Shown here in pieces: positions 37,117 through 49,719 of a DNA stretch of 64,000 nucleotides. A program made the position numbers and the translations under genes. The stretch is from Pteria penguin (taxonomy: Eukaryota > Mollusca > Bivalvia > Pterioida > Pteriidae). Location of the stretch: positions 12,873,001-12,937,000 of the forward strand of contig CM068585.1 in NCBI GenBank assembly GCA_035048485.1, given 5' to 3'. The stretch's first letter is position 1; the number at the start of each line of letters is the position of its first letter. The notes beneath the pieces are model-generated. The model had not been told where the DNA came from and did no database searches. It was given only the letters and a program-made list of their open reading frames with translations.

Positions 37117-38572
37117 TTTTAGAGCGACTTATGTGCCATGCGAACACTCTATTATGTTTGGAATAATATTTATCGAATGTCTATGTCAGTATTATATATT
37201 ATAATTGTAATGGAACACACTGTCTTTGCTAAGAAACTTTCATGAATTGAAAGTTTATATTATACATTATTTTGATTTAAATGTATACATATTATCAATC
37301 ACGTTATTTGATATAATTGTGTACATAAAAGTTATGTATGTTTTAAGTTATTTTTTCTTTTATTGCATCCTGCATAATTTTCATTTTTTTTTTTAAATTT
37401 GATTCATAATGAAAAGTGTTCTTTACAATATGTCAGCATATGATGAAAATTTTGCAATTTTATTGTTTTAACTATTAGATAATTTGGCAAATACATTGAC
37501 ACTATCTGTGATAGACACTTTTACGTTAAACTTTACTAAACAACATCTTTATAAGATGGGTTATTTGCCCTTGTTTTTGAGGTAGCCCGCGAAAGTGGGA
37601 AAAGTGTTATAAAATGTGCAATGAATGTTATTCAATTTACATTTATCTGTTTGTATATTGGAATGTCCATGGTAACAAATGTTTATTTAACAATTTATCA
37701 TCAACTTTATTATATCCACTGTGATATGCAGAAATTAAGAGTGGATCCCCTATACCTAAAACGATGTCCGTCCGTATGTGGTGCATGATAATATTGTGTG
37801 ATTTATTTGCTCTTAGTTGCTCATTCTGTGCAATATCTTTCTGTAATTGCATTTAATGACACAGTGATACGAGATGATTGATCTTATAATACTGACATTC
37901 GAACATAATGAATTATTCATAACTATGTCTGGTTTTATTTTATAGCTTATTGTAATCCAGTGTCAGAGTTAACTGACACTTTTGGTGACAAATTTATAAT
38001 GTAACCTAGTATATACAGAATGCTGAAGAATCTTGACGGTACGACCGGGTACACAAGATAATTAACGCCAAATGCATGAGATGTCTATAAAAATCGACAA
38101 TGAAAAGAAGACGTGAAGCAAAGTAAACAACAACATATAAGAAGACTGTTATCTTTTTTGTTAAACGTAAGATGTTAAAGATAAATTGCATTCTATGTGT
38201 TATCATCACAATTTGTATTGCAATTTATTGTTTGATATAAATTTGCGATTGCTATATTTGAAATTTGGAGGATCATCACAACAGCCATCACAAAGACCAA
38301 TCATGCATAATAATCCGTTGATTGAAGTTTTAAGCCATTTTTACAAGAGATGTTCGAAAAAAAATTTCTGTACTAAAAAATCATTAAATGGGAAAGCATA
38401 CAAAATCTGCAAAAACAGAAAATATGTTAATTATTTCCGCGGTACCCAACCTCTTGTACTAACATACCGACTGCATTATTCTCAATGCAAGTTAGTAGAC
38501 CAACTGCAATGCATGTTCCAATATTTGCAGTCGCTGTCACGTGACCAGTCTCAAGCACCTCCTCACGGCGAT

Positions 38573-38613
<41 letters not shown>

Positions 38614-39092
38614 CTGTGATCACTTTTTCTATCAATATCATTTCTTACGAATACACATTGTTGACGTTTCACTGTTATCACAGGATATAACGAAAATCCA
38701 AACATGCTATACAGTGTACCATCTAATTTTGTGTATTAATTTAAACTGTTTTAGAATAAATTATTCTCCTTAATTTTTATTCATTATTATGATAAATAAA
38801 GTGGTATGTATACGATGTTCTGAAAATCACTATATTCTTCAATTATTTCCCAGTATGTGCAGATTTTCTTTAATTCTAGATATTTTGTTATCAAATTGAT
38901 TGCATTTGTGTTATAAAATGTACATTTACATATAAACTTAGTTTTTGTAATAGCAAGCGCACGTGCACGTGACAGTAAACTGTGTAAGCATAAATTCAAA
39001 TTCACGCGGCAATCTGCGTTAATGTAAATATGTGCTCTGAGCAGTCCTGAACGCACTAGAATTGCAATTTGTACGTTAACGCATCATTATTT
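37117..39092. other. 3' flank of the CNBD2-like gene
   Basis: This A+T-rich sequence should include the 3' UTR. I did not find a canonical AATAAA close to the stop, so the transcript end is unplaced. An open frame at 38186-38578 (130 codons) and an overlapping one on the other strand have no recognisable domain and no supporting signals. Confidence 0.4.
38578..38610. repeat. (TA)n microsatellite
   Basis: About 33 bases of uninterrupted alternating T and A. Confidence 0.95.
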
Positions 39093-39256
39093 TATGTTAG
39101 GACTGTACCCACAAGTATGTTAGGACTGTATCCACCTGTCCCTTAGGATTGTACCCACCTGTAAAGACTTTATCCACCTGTATGTTAAGACTGTACTCAC
39201 CTGTATATAAAGACTGTAACCACCTATATTTTAGGATTGTTCCCACCTGTATGCTT
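39093..39256. repeat. ~23-bp tandem repeat, about 7 units
   Basis: Units of the form TATGTTAGGACTGTACCCACC with spacing of 22-24 bp and moderate divergence. Confidence 0.8.
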
Positions 39257-40905
39257 CATATAACAATAACAAGTTCACAACAAAATCGATATTTATCCAG
39301 ATCACATGAAATGTATGATATACAATTTATTAATATAGAAAAGGTGTTCATACAGTACACTCTTCAGGAAAAGGTCGACCGCTATTTTAATTTTTCTTCT
39401 TCTAAAAAACCACACAGCAAATCATGATTATAGTAACATAACGAAATGTAGTTATTCATCAATATCTTAACTATTTTCCTTCTGTAAATGTGATTTAAAG
39501 CAGTTAATGTCGTTTAGAATGTCGTGAAAACTAATCTTCACTTGCTTCACACGACAGAGTATGATAAAAACAAACCAACAGTGCTCCGATTAAACTTTAT
39601 AGTTGTATGTTTCTGGTACTACATAGAAGTGTTTAGTGACCATCATCTGATAATGCAACTATAAACTATTAATAGCGATCAATATTTAATGTTATTGGGG
39701 AGAGAGAGACATATTTTTAATACTGTTAATACTGATAAACAGTCAATATTTTAGTATATTTATAACTTACACAATCTTTATCGTGCATTGACGGCATAAC
39801 AGTAAGATAAGAAAAAAATAAATAACGAGATAATAAGATCATGCTAGAAGTCGATCATATCTATAAAATGAAAATAAATTGTATGATAAATTCATATAGA
39901 TACTGACAGATTCATTTTGAAACCGACAAAATTATATAAGTTTATAGATATCTACGATACGTGCACCCTGAGCCTGGAGTACAGATCTGCTGTCGTTATA
40001 ATCTCTCCATACATCTGTATTCATTGGTACGCAATGTTAGAAAGAAGCAGGAAGCAAACTCGTTCATACGACCAGGGACAATGAGAGCTTATTTATGTTT
40101 AATGAACACACGGTCTCACGAGATAAAATTTATAAGATTTAATCGATCAAACATTGTTCTGAGAATACAGACACTGATCCTCATGCATGAAACAGATGTT
40201 TACACTTCCAATGCAACATTCTCCAAGGCCTGTAGGTATTAATGACAGTTATTAGAATGGCATGCATCGAAGTGTAGCTTCCATGATTCGTGCAATCAGT
40301 CATATTCAAAACTAAATCCGAACGTATTGCTAAGCATATAAAATACTTTTAGCCACTCAGTTTATAGCGCTTATCATGTTGATATGTTTAACGTTACATC
40401 TTCAATCTTCAACTTGAACTTACTGTCATCCGAAACTACAAGGCAGCATTGTGAGGCAAAAGAGCAATGTTTACCTGTTCTTTGTAAAATGCGGATTCTT
40501 TCAGTTGGAGCACAGCCTAGCCTGATATATGAGAGGCTACGATGAGAACTAGAGAAGGTCATTAGTCTATTTTGTCATTCAAGAGAAGTCGTACTCTCTT
40601 TCATCTTTTACAATTGGGTATATCTTTGTATATCACGTAATAGTTATCCAATCTTGTTTTAATACAAATGTAGCTATTACTTTTCAACTATAGAACTACA
40701 TGGAGTATGATGGCGAATTACGAAAATAACATGCTAATTCAATCTTTACACTTATGATTTGGCATATGTCTTCCTACAGCAGAATAAATGTAACAGTTGT
40801 CGGTCTGTAAGTGCCGTGAATTACCTTCCTGAATATTAAATGAATTGGTCCAATGTTTAATCTATCAGACGCAAAAGTATTATCTGTAAGAATATAGAGT
40901 GTTTA
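39257..40905. other. Intergenic, nothing recognised
   Basis: A+T-rich sequence without exon-like frames, RNA genes or repeats that I could match elsewhere in the window. The open frame at 39961-40242 shows no family motif. Confidence 0.4.
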
Positions 40906-41095
40906 GAAAAGCAACGAGGAGACAGCTGGGCCTATAAACCGATTAGCCACACTGGCATCATTTAAATTGTATGTTTATCATTAATCTTGGCCACAAGTAC
41001 ATGAAAATCAAGCATTGTGTGTATGTTTTTGTTATGTGTGTTATGTGTTCTTATAATATTCTATTGTATACATGCATTGTAGTCAAGTATCTTAT
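40905..41095 (+). repeat. Diverged copy of the 'CCGTAAACCGGTTAACCACACC' family
   Basis: GGCCTATAAACCGATTAGCC followed by ACACTGG, then GTGTTATGTGTTCTTATAAT, keep the module's order but with many changes. Confidence 0.45.
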
Positions 41096-41254
41096 CGTTT
41101 CTTTTATATAATCAGTTAATATTCTTGCCTTTCATATATACAGAAAAACAAATAAAAGCCGTAAAAATGTTTTTCTCAAAAACCACTATCCCTGGGGTCG
41201 ATGACATTATACCTTTATCGCAGGTTTAACCATGACTTATGAAAGAGGGAAGCA

Positions 41255-42092
41255 GGATCTCTCTGTTGTCCCTGGTCATCCACTGAGCTACATCTGCCGA
41301 ATGACTAGAATTGGTATCTCAAGGTCGTTCCTGGTCAAACACATCATCCAGTGAGCTACATCTGCCGAATGACTAGAATCGGTATCTCAAGGTCGTCCCT
41401 GGTCAAACACATCATCCAGTGATTTACATCTGCCGAATGACTAGAATCGGTATCTCAAGGTCGTCACGGGCTGAACACATCATCCACTGAACTACATCTG
41501 CCGAATGACTAGAATCGGTATCTCAAGGTCGTCCCAGGTCAAACACATCATCCAGTGAGCTACATCTGCCGAATGACTAGAATCGGTATCTCAAGGTCGT
41601 CACGGGCTGAACACATCATCCACTGAACTACATCTGCCGAATGACTAGAATCGGTATCTCAAGGTCGTCACGGGCTGAACACATCATCCAGTGAGCTACA
41701 TCTGCCGAATGACTGGAATCGGTATCTCAAGGTCGTCACGGGCTGAACACATCATCCACTGAGGTAAAAATGTTGAATGACTCTTGGCCCTCCCTGGCCG
41801 AACACATCATCCACTGAACTATATCTGCCGAATGACAGGAATCGGTATCTCATGATCGTCCCGAGCAGAACACATCATAGGTTGAGCTGCATCTGCCGAA
41901 TGACAGGAATCAGGTTGTCATGGTCGACCCGAGCCGAATACATTATCCATTGAACTATATCTGCCGAATGACTGGAATTAGGATTTCTTGACCGTCCTGG
42001 GCCGAACACATCATCCACTGAGATACATCTGCTGAAAGACAGGAACCCGGATCATCTCTTGGTCGTCCCAAGAGAACACATCATCCACTATA
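41255..42092. repeat. 68-bp minisatellite, about 12 units
   Basis: Units contain ACACATCATCCACTGAACTA, CATCTGCCGAATGACTAGAA and TCGGTATCTCAAGGTCGTC. Two unit types are intermixed: CGTC(C)CTGGTCAAAC and CGTCACGGGCTGAAC. The first eight units are very similar; units after about 41760 are shortened and diverged, so the array is degrading from its right side. Confidence 0.9.
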
Positions 42093-43977
42093 AAAGCACG
42101 TTACCTCTGCGATTTTCAAGTAATAACAAATGGTTTCGGAGGTGAGTTTATCAATATATTTTACAGTAAAATTTATTTCTCGTTAGTTTCCATTTTTGGT
42201 TATATCAATTAGATACTGAGTAAACTCAACGTAATCTCTGTACCTGATAATACCAGGTCATTATTCCTTAAATTGTTCTCTACATTTAGATGTTATATGT
42301 GTACGATACTTTTTGAGAATAGATGCCACTGATTGATGGAAGAAATGTTTAAAGATAAGGAACTCATGCTGTCAGAATTGGAGATGTATGTATAATGGGA
42401 ATGTACCGGAACATCTGGTGCACAGATATTACCAAATGGATAATGATGTAATATAAATGTTATAATTTTGAGCCGTATTATATCACGATACATTTACGAT
42501 GACACAAGTTGTTGGACAAAAACTGTTAAATAAGTCAAAGACGTCTGCTAAACCGCATAACATACATCCGAAAATATATACAATAATGAATTATATACAG
42601 AAAAGTCGGCGACAGGAAGCAAACTACGCAATACAAATTTCCCGTAAAAACAAATAATGGATCCCTGCTAGATTGAACCGATCAGTAATGATATTATCAA
42701 GTATTTTATACTTATTTCCCAAAACGCTCATAATAATTGTAATATTCTTTACCAAAACCGAAATCATGGTTTTGATTATGTTGGCATATCTCATTGCAAG
42801 ATGTTAATAGATATGCTCATTTGATTGTTCTTTTGGACTATGAATGACTTTTGCGCATGAAGGTTGTCGTGTGTATGGCAAACTGACATTAGTTACTTTT
42901 GTGATATATTAATATCATTTAATCATAATGAAATGTCACAAAATAGAAATATAAAATGAACTATAAAAACATATATACCTGTATTAATGTTTGGTATACA
43001 TACGCATTCCCATAACATGTATGTCCTCAGAAGTTCTCAGTAAGGCTGAAACAAATTATTTAGAGAGCAAATTTACCTAAAATGAAAAACTTAAAGCCCA
43101 ACTATGGACAGAGCTTTATATGATGGGGATATTTGGTTTAATTGTACCGTATTTATGGTGAGTGGCAAAAAAGCCCGTAAACCGGCTAACCACACCAATA
43201 AAGTGACTATTGTCCTTTATTCGCTGCCACAACTCCATACTATAGAATATATTTAATTATCAGCTTATTCTCCTGTCCCCTGTATGTACGCGACCACTTT
43301 TATCTTACACGCACAGTCAGTTGCGTTCTTTCGTTTTCTTTCTAAAATAATTTGAAAAATGTATATATTGTGGTTAGTACAGAAGGAAAACAGAACCTTC
43401 AGCAGCTGACAGCCCACACGCTTGTGTATTAATGAATGCATTGTTGTAGAATTTTATAAATGTTTCATGCATGAATATAATTACCAAGTGTTTGTATTCT
43501 TTCGGAATAGATTTCTCATTTCAAAAATATTATGAATTATAACTTGCGGCATTTTGCATTGAAATATACATGAATAATAAGCATCCCACGTATCAGATCT
43601 TTTTTACGTTTATATGTCATATTATATGTCATATTTCTCCACTTCTATATACATCTGTCCACTGACTAAGGCTTTGGAAATAAACGATAAATCAACATTG
43701 GAGTAGGGTATTGAGTTGCAACATTTATGCTAATTCTTGCTCGTCGTAGATTTTTATCAATTTAGATCATTTGACTGGATGTTATCTCAATTTGTACAAT
43801 ATCTATATTAAGATGTCATGTGACAGGACAAGGTTTTTGGATTTGGATTTCTTTATAAGGAAGACTGAGTTAGTGACACTTCATTGATGTAGTTATCCAG
43901 CAATGACACAAAACATAATAGCAGTTTACTTACAGCAATCCATTGCACTAGATGTATATTGCGATAGACAGTCACTG
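42093..43977. other. Intergenic, one repeat fragment
   Basis: No gene recognised. AGCCCGTAAACCGGCTAACC and ACACCAATAAAGTGACTATT at 43140-43260 mark a short, diverged copy of the 'CCGTAAACCGGTTAACCACACC' family. Confidence 0.45.
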
Positions 43978-43981
43978 TTAA

Positions 43982-44528
43982 AGCTGTATACCTTATGTTC
44001 GCTAGTACAGTGCATATTATAGGTAAATTTATTCTAAATTGTTTGATTATATATATAAGCTTAAAACATATAAAAAAAGGGGGGGGGGGTCCTTGCAAAT
44101 GTTGCAATCAAATTCGTTGTTTTAAGTGAGATATGGCTGTCTAAAACGCGATGTTTGTAAACAGAAGGTTTACAACCAACTTATGCATATTGTGAGAGGG
44201 GATATTCCGGTTATCACGTGATCTGATTCGGAAGCCGCATTATGGAGATGCATTCAAGTCTGCTAAAGTAAGTATTTACTGAAATTGTTTTCTTTTTGGA
44301 GTCTCCCTTCATATTATTTATTTTGATTAAACTGCGCATGCATGAATTCAGGTTATGGTTGTATTTATGGAATACCTGCTTTATTTACGAAATATTTTCT
44401 TTTTATTTTGGTATCTCCGAAGATTTGAGCAAAAAAAATGTTATTAACGCAAAGTTAATAACCTCAGCCATACGAGAAAAATATGGATTTTGTTTTACAT
44501 GCTCTGCTGAATTATAGGGTATACAGCT
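43982..44528. mobile_element. TTAA-flanked MITE, copy 2 (547 bp)
   Basis: The left end AGCTGTATACC and right end GGTATACAGCT form a perfect 11-bp inverted repeat. Perfect TTAA direct repeats flank it (43978-43981 and 44529-44532). The interior is homologous to 27854-28415 in inverse orientation, including GACTCCAAAAAGAAAACAAT on the minus strand, GATCACGTGATAA and GCAAAGTTAATAAC. An 11-base G run interrupts it at 44079-44089. It is cleaner than copy 1, so probably younger. Confidence 0.85.
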
Positions 44529-44639
44529 TTAAATAACGAATAGAAATACAAGTTATCTGATGAGCAATTCTTTAACTTACTAGATAGGATAAGCAAACAT
44601 CGTCAAAGAAATACATGAGGGAGGGACTAATAGCTAACA

Positions 44640-45800
44640 AACAGTCATCATCTTCTTCTTCCAATACGAAGTGTATTCAAAAGTTGAGCGTTATACATCA
44701 TGTGGCTAGATAAAAGCCTCACAGGGCAGTATGATACAGTTAAAAAGTTAAATTCTTTGATCATCATTCTAAGCTGAAGTGGGCAGGTGGTATGTTGCCC
44801 ATTGCAGTCCGGTAGTCCTCCAAGGAACATGCTGATATCATTGCTGATGGAAGTCTGTTCCAATCCCGGATGGTACGCGGGAAGAAGGAGAACCGGTATA
44901 CATCCTTTTTCGCTGTTGGGATGCGAAAGGTATGTTGTCCCCTTGTCCTGGTGTCTGTCTGGATTAGGTATTGTTCTGCTAGAATGGCCACTAGATTATG
45001 CTGGATCTTGAATAGCAAAAGAAGGCGGATCTTAACTCTTCTGATCTGTAGCGGTTCCCATCCAAGGGAGTTGACCATGTTGGTTACGCTTCCTGCTTTC
45101 CTATTCCAGTAGTTCCTTGTAGAGAATCGTGCTGCTCTACGCTGGACTTTTTCTATCTGGTTGATCAGTCCGCTGGTGTGAGGGTCCCATATGGAGGCAG
45201 CGTACTCCAGCGTTAGACGCACAATGGCTTCGAAGGCTCTGACCCGTGCTGATGTTCTGCAATCTCGGAGATTTCGCTTCAGGAAGCCCAGAGTCCTATT
45301 GGCTTTCGCTGTGATGGCATCGATGTGCTTGTTCCACTTCATGTTGCTGCTGATTGTAACTCCCAGGTACTTGCTCGAGTCCACTACTTCTAACTTATGG
45401 CTGTGTAGTCTATAGTCTGCACTGATGGTTTTCCGCTTTGATGAGACCTGTATGACCATGCACTTCTCCGGATGGAAGGACATCTGCCACTCTTCTTCCC
45501 ACTTTTCAAGTGCTGTAAGGTCTTGCTGTAGACTGTTTCTGTCCTCTGTGTTGTTGATCGGGCGGTACAGTAAACAATCATCTGCGAACCTGCTTTCTGA
45601 ATTGGTGACTTCTGGGAGGTCATTGATGAATGTGAGGAAGAGCAGCGGGCCAAGTACTGTTCCCTGTGGTACTCCTGATAGAACATCTGCAATAGATGAA
45701 GCATGGCCGTCTAGAAGGATTTATTGCTGTCTGTTGTTCACGAAGTCCTTAATCCATAGCAGACTGTTGTCTCGCACACCATAGTACATAGCTGTATGTT
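44640..45800 (-). mobile_element. 5'-truncated non-LTR retrotransposon (RT C-terminal half)
   Basis: On the minus strand the frame runs open from just after a TAA near 45720 to a stop at 44764 (about 318 codons). In order it has DVLSGVPQGTVLGPLLFLTF, INDLP, the catalytic box SRFADDCLLYR, HPEKCMVIQVSSKR, SSKYLGVTISSNMKWNKHID, ANRTLGFLKRNL, LEYAASIWDP, VQRRAARF and FFPRTIRDWNRLP. This is the usual order at the end of a CR1/L2/Jockey-like ORF2. One stop (in RQQ*ILLDG) separates a short upstream continuation to about 45790, where the copy is truncated. The minus-strand 3' end has GAAGAAGAAGATGATGA near 44650, resembling the short terminal repeats of such elements. Confidence 0.85.
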
Positions 45801-46054
45801 ACAAAATTGTATTTAACGATAAACCATATTTTTGAGAGAAGTAGTGTCTCCTGTTTGAATAGCTACACCGGTCATGAATGCCTAGGTCATGCACAAGACA
45901 CAAACACAGATGAAATAAATGCTCCCTAATACCGAATAGAAAACATCAGAATATGCTTTAAATTTCAATTGATTTATTATTACATACATGTAATACTTAT
46001 GCGTCATAAACGCATAAAATCAAACAATTTTATGAGAGAAACAGCAAATTAAAG

Positions 46055-46170
46055 TATTTAATACCTCTGCTCTTCAAAAATCTATATATTATTAAAATTC
46101 CAATCATTTGGCACGAGCATAACGGAAGAGACATTAGTCAACGAAATGCGCATCTGGTACACAAAAATAT
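46055..46170 (-). repeat. Copy of the 'TCTCTTCAGTGATGCTC' repeat family
   Basis: On the minus strand: CCAGATGCGCATTTCGTTGA, TAATGTCTCTTCCGTTATGC, CAAATGATTGGAATTTTAAT and TTTTTGAAGAGCAG. Motif order matches 16967-17085. Confidence 0.7.
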
Positions 46171-46324
46171 AACGTATCATATTCTAATATTTTTTAATGT
46201 ATTAATTGAATAAATGTGAAAATACAAAATATATGGTAGTGTGGATTCACTGAAACACGCAGATCTACTTGTGGAAAAACAGGTGTGCTGAGATACGTTA
46301 TAATGTTATCTCTTCTTTAGTTGG

Positions 46325-46440
46325 TACTTCGTTTGCGATGAGTGGAAAGAAGAATGGCACCAAATGAGTGACCGTCTAAAGTCGGTACTGGCATTGACGT
46401 ATAATTGATGAAACATCTCACAAACTCCACATTATTTGGC
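46325..46440 (+). repeat. Diverged copy of the 'CCGTAAACCGGTTAACCACACC' family
   Basis: TTTGCGATGAGTGGAAAGAA and GAGTGACCGTCTAAAGTCGG keep the two most conserved motifs, but the sequence between them is shortened. Confidence 0.5.
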
Positions 46441-49400
46441 ATGCAGTGGAATAAATTTTGTGTTCGTAACTAAGAATTAATAATTTGAATTAAGATCCTT
46501 TCGATACTCAGTTCTGTTTTCATGTATCCAATATTTTGACAGTTATCAATTGAAAGATTTGACTCAATCACATGATAGAATCAAAAGCAAACAAAGCAAA
46601 GAAGGGATAAAATTATGTTACATAGAATTTATGTAACATAAAGTTCTTAACCAAGTCGGTGGAGAAAGGAAGTAATTGACACTAGCACTGACAAACATAA
46701 AGAGCATTGGACAGTAATTGACTCCTGAAAATAAGAGGGTAAAGTAATTAGCATCCCTTGTGAATTTGAAGCTGTTCATGTTTGTCATTCATACCTGCAG
46801 AACAATCACGAACAGCACCCCGCCAAAAATAAATACATTAAAACATGCCAGGGAATATAAAATATTGGTCCGCATTACATTCCAATTACTATATCTCATT
46901 TGGAATCTTTTAACTTTGATGATCAAATCTAATGGCAAGTCTTGTTTATTCTAGAATTTTAATATAATAATCACTTTACAAATATAATCTTTAGTACAAT
47001 GATCGTACGTCTTAGACCATAGACAAATAGAAACAATGTATTCATCCTTTGTTTGCACTACATCTATGATTTGCATTATCAAACACAGATAGATTCTTTT
47101 TCTGTTATTTACGCTTGTTCCAGCGGGAAATAGCATACCCATAATGTTGTCTTATCGTGTTATTAAGAACTCATTACGTAATTCGTGTGTATTCATCGCC
47201 AGAAACTACAATGAATTTTTGATACTTTAATCGCTCGCAAATCCCTTTGTTATCTCCATAGTTAAGTACGAAATATATTATTTATGACATTCATTATTTC
47301 ATGTTATGCTTCCATTAGTTAGCAACAATGTAATTACTTATATGTATTGTTACACAACCATAGAGAAGTATGCATGACAGTTGCTATTGAGAAAAGCTAA
47401 AAACGTGCTAGCCGAGAAAAGATATCTTTAATAGAAAGTTTTTAAAAAGTATGGAATCATATTTCTTTTCCAGTATTTCGTAGAATGTCGTGAACATAAT
47501 TATTGGAAATAGTGCTGTGATATTCTACCAACATCTTTTGCCGAGGTTAGTCTGTAATGATTTCTGTGTATTATAAATGTAAGCAAACATTATAACTGGT
47601 ACTAATCCATTTTACTGTTTACAATAGATTGAACATGACCTGCAGACAATATTTATATATGTTTTTGTAATTGGACATTTTTCATGGCGGGTATAGCTTA
47701 CCGAACAAGTATCACTTACACTTTATTTCATCTTTGATTTTCAGGATCCATAGTTCATACACTGCGCTCAGTGAGGGCAGCAGTGATATCGACATTATCA
47801 TAAAGTACTTTCAAACAAATATGATTACCTTATCTAACTAGAAAATGATCTGACAAATAATTTAAGAGAAAATAAATAAAGGAAACTAAAAAGAATCTAG
47901 CATTTCAGCAGTCTGTAATTGGAACATGCTAAAGCGTAGATCAGCCAAAATATAAAATTCATAATTCATATCAAATTTTATTTAGGAGAACAAAAATGAA
48001 GACAATGTGCTTTTTTGGGGATCGTGGTACAAAAACATTAAAACTAGTGGTTACTCATTATAAATTTTATATAATACAATGACGTTTTACGTATGACAAT
48101 CACATTATTCATGTGTTTCATGATTATTGGCAAGATAAACGAAGAACGGAACAGCAATCTTAGTCACTCACAAACCACCGTAAGTCTGCATTGCATAACA
48201 AAAATTAGAATAACAATTTAAAACACTTCAAAAATGTCTGATCATAATGTAGTTCCGGTATCGAAGATCAGTCTCCTCCATAAACACCCTACCTCCCACT
48301 CACCGCAAAAACAGCACTATCTAAGATACATGTACCGATCTATCAACAACATTACATATGGATAAACCTAACAATTTGAGAGACCATGCAAATGTTAACA
48401 CAGATAGTAACATGGAATAAAATGTATCACAGTAGGTCCGCCTGATGCATGATCTGATAATTGGGTATCAAAAGCTGTATTTAAAGCATGAAGACGTCAG
48501 TTTAATGACATAATATCAGTATAAGTACAAGATGGTATACGACATTTCGTTATCTCGAATCTTGAATGCTTTTCAAGGTTTGCATACTTGATAATTACAT
48601 GAATCGACATGTCTATTGGATTTAAGTGACAGGCACGGCTAGCATGCAGGAGATGTTTACTCCGCGTGTCTGACGTTACTGCCTTTAGAAGGTTTGTTTA
48701 AGCTCCTAGATAAATTTGGTTTTGAGTGTATTCCATTAATATGGGGGCAAACGTGTATGCCTTTCAGTTTCATAAACCGTGGACTTATGATTTGGTTTTA
48801 TCTGTAATATTAACATAAGATTTGATAAAGGCTCTACAATTCAGTATAGATCGAAGTATTGATCACATTTATGATATTTAGAGGTGGATTATGATACTGC
48901 TCATTTTTTGTACCCTGTATTTCACTACTTACATCTTTTCGTGTTTTGTTATATAATACATTAACTGAAGTTATTCTAATCAATTAAACTGAGTGAAACA
49001 TCTTTCTCTTTTATTGAAAAAAGAGGCATCGATCGCAATGAAACCACCACATGTATAACATAACACGTTCAGCTCGCCACTCATCGTATTGATCGCTTAA
49101 CCATCCGTGACCGTTCAATTTACATTATATATTACGTTTGGTATCGCCAATCTTCTGCTTCGCAGTCAACAATATGCAGCAGAATTGCCTCACAGATCCG
49201 TTTTATTATTAAAAGGCATTCGTACATTGGCAGAGAGGGTGTTTCAGAGGAATGCAATAACTTATTAATCCGAGTTTGTTGGTTTGCAGAAACGTGAAAA
49301 TGTGTTCAAACTTCTTGCTTTTTTAAAAGGATATATGTATTGAAAATTCAGAAGGATAAGGTAATTATCTGGCAGTTTTATTTTGAATTGAATTTAAATT

Positions 49401-49719
49401 GATTCTTTTACAATATGTTAACGTGTTGAAGTTATTTAACGTTAAGATGAAAGCATTTATGAACACATATGATGTTGTCGAGTTTTGTTAGCAGTAATAA
49501 ACATTTCTGGTAAGCTTTCAGTATCACACAATTTCTTTGATGGCTTTTCTTCTGAAATATTGAAACGATGAGTTTAACCTATGAATTAGATTATTTCAAC
49601 TGTTTGAAACTGCAGTATTTTATTTTCTCCTATAGCACTTTTCCATATATTATACACCTAGCGTTTTATGTTTCATAACAGATTTGACGTTTTTTAAGCA
49701 AATTGAATGTCGTACTTTC
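46441..49719. other. Intergenic, nothing firmly recognised
   Basis: This is the longest stretch without an identified feature. At 47745 a good acceptor (GATTTTCAG) is followed by a 32-codon frame (SSYTALSEGSSDIDI) ending in TAG at 47839-47841. It could be a terminal exon, but no partner exon was found. Otherwise I see neither genes nor repeats. Confidence 0.35.

Noticed and set aside
38186..38705. 130-codon plus-strand frame and overlapping 92-codon minus-strand frame
   Set aside because: No recognisable domain, no convincing splice sites, and the minus frame runs into a (TA)n tract; left unannotated.
39961..40242. 93-codon plus-strand frame beginning MHPEPGVQICC
   Set aside because: Length is within chance for this composition, no motif and no exon signals.
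45425..45784. 119-codon plus-strand frame
   Set aside because: It is the antisense shadow of the non-LTR reverse transcriptase on the minus strand.
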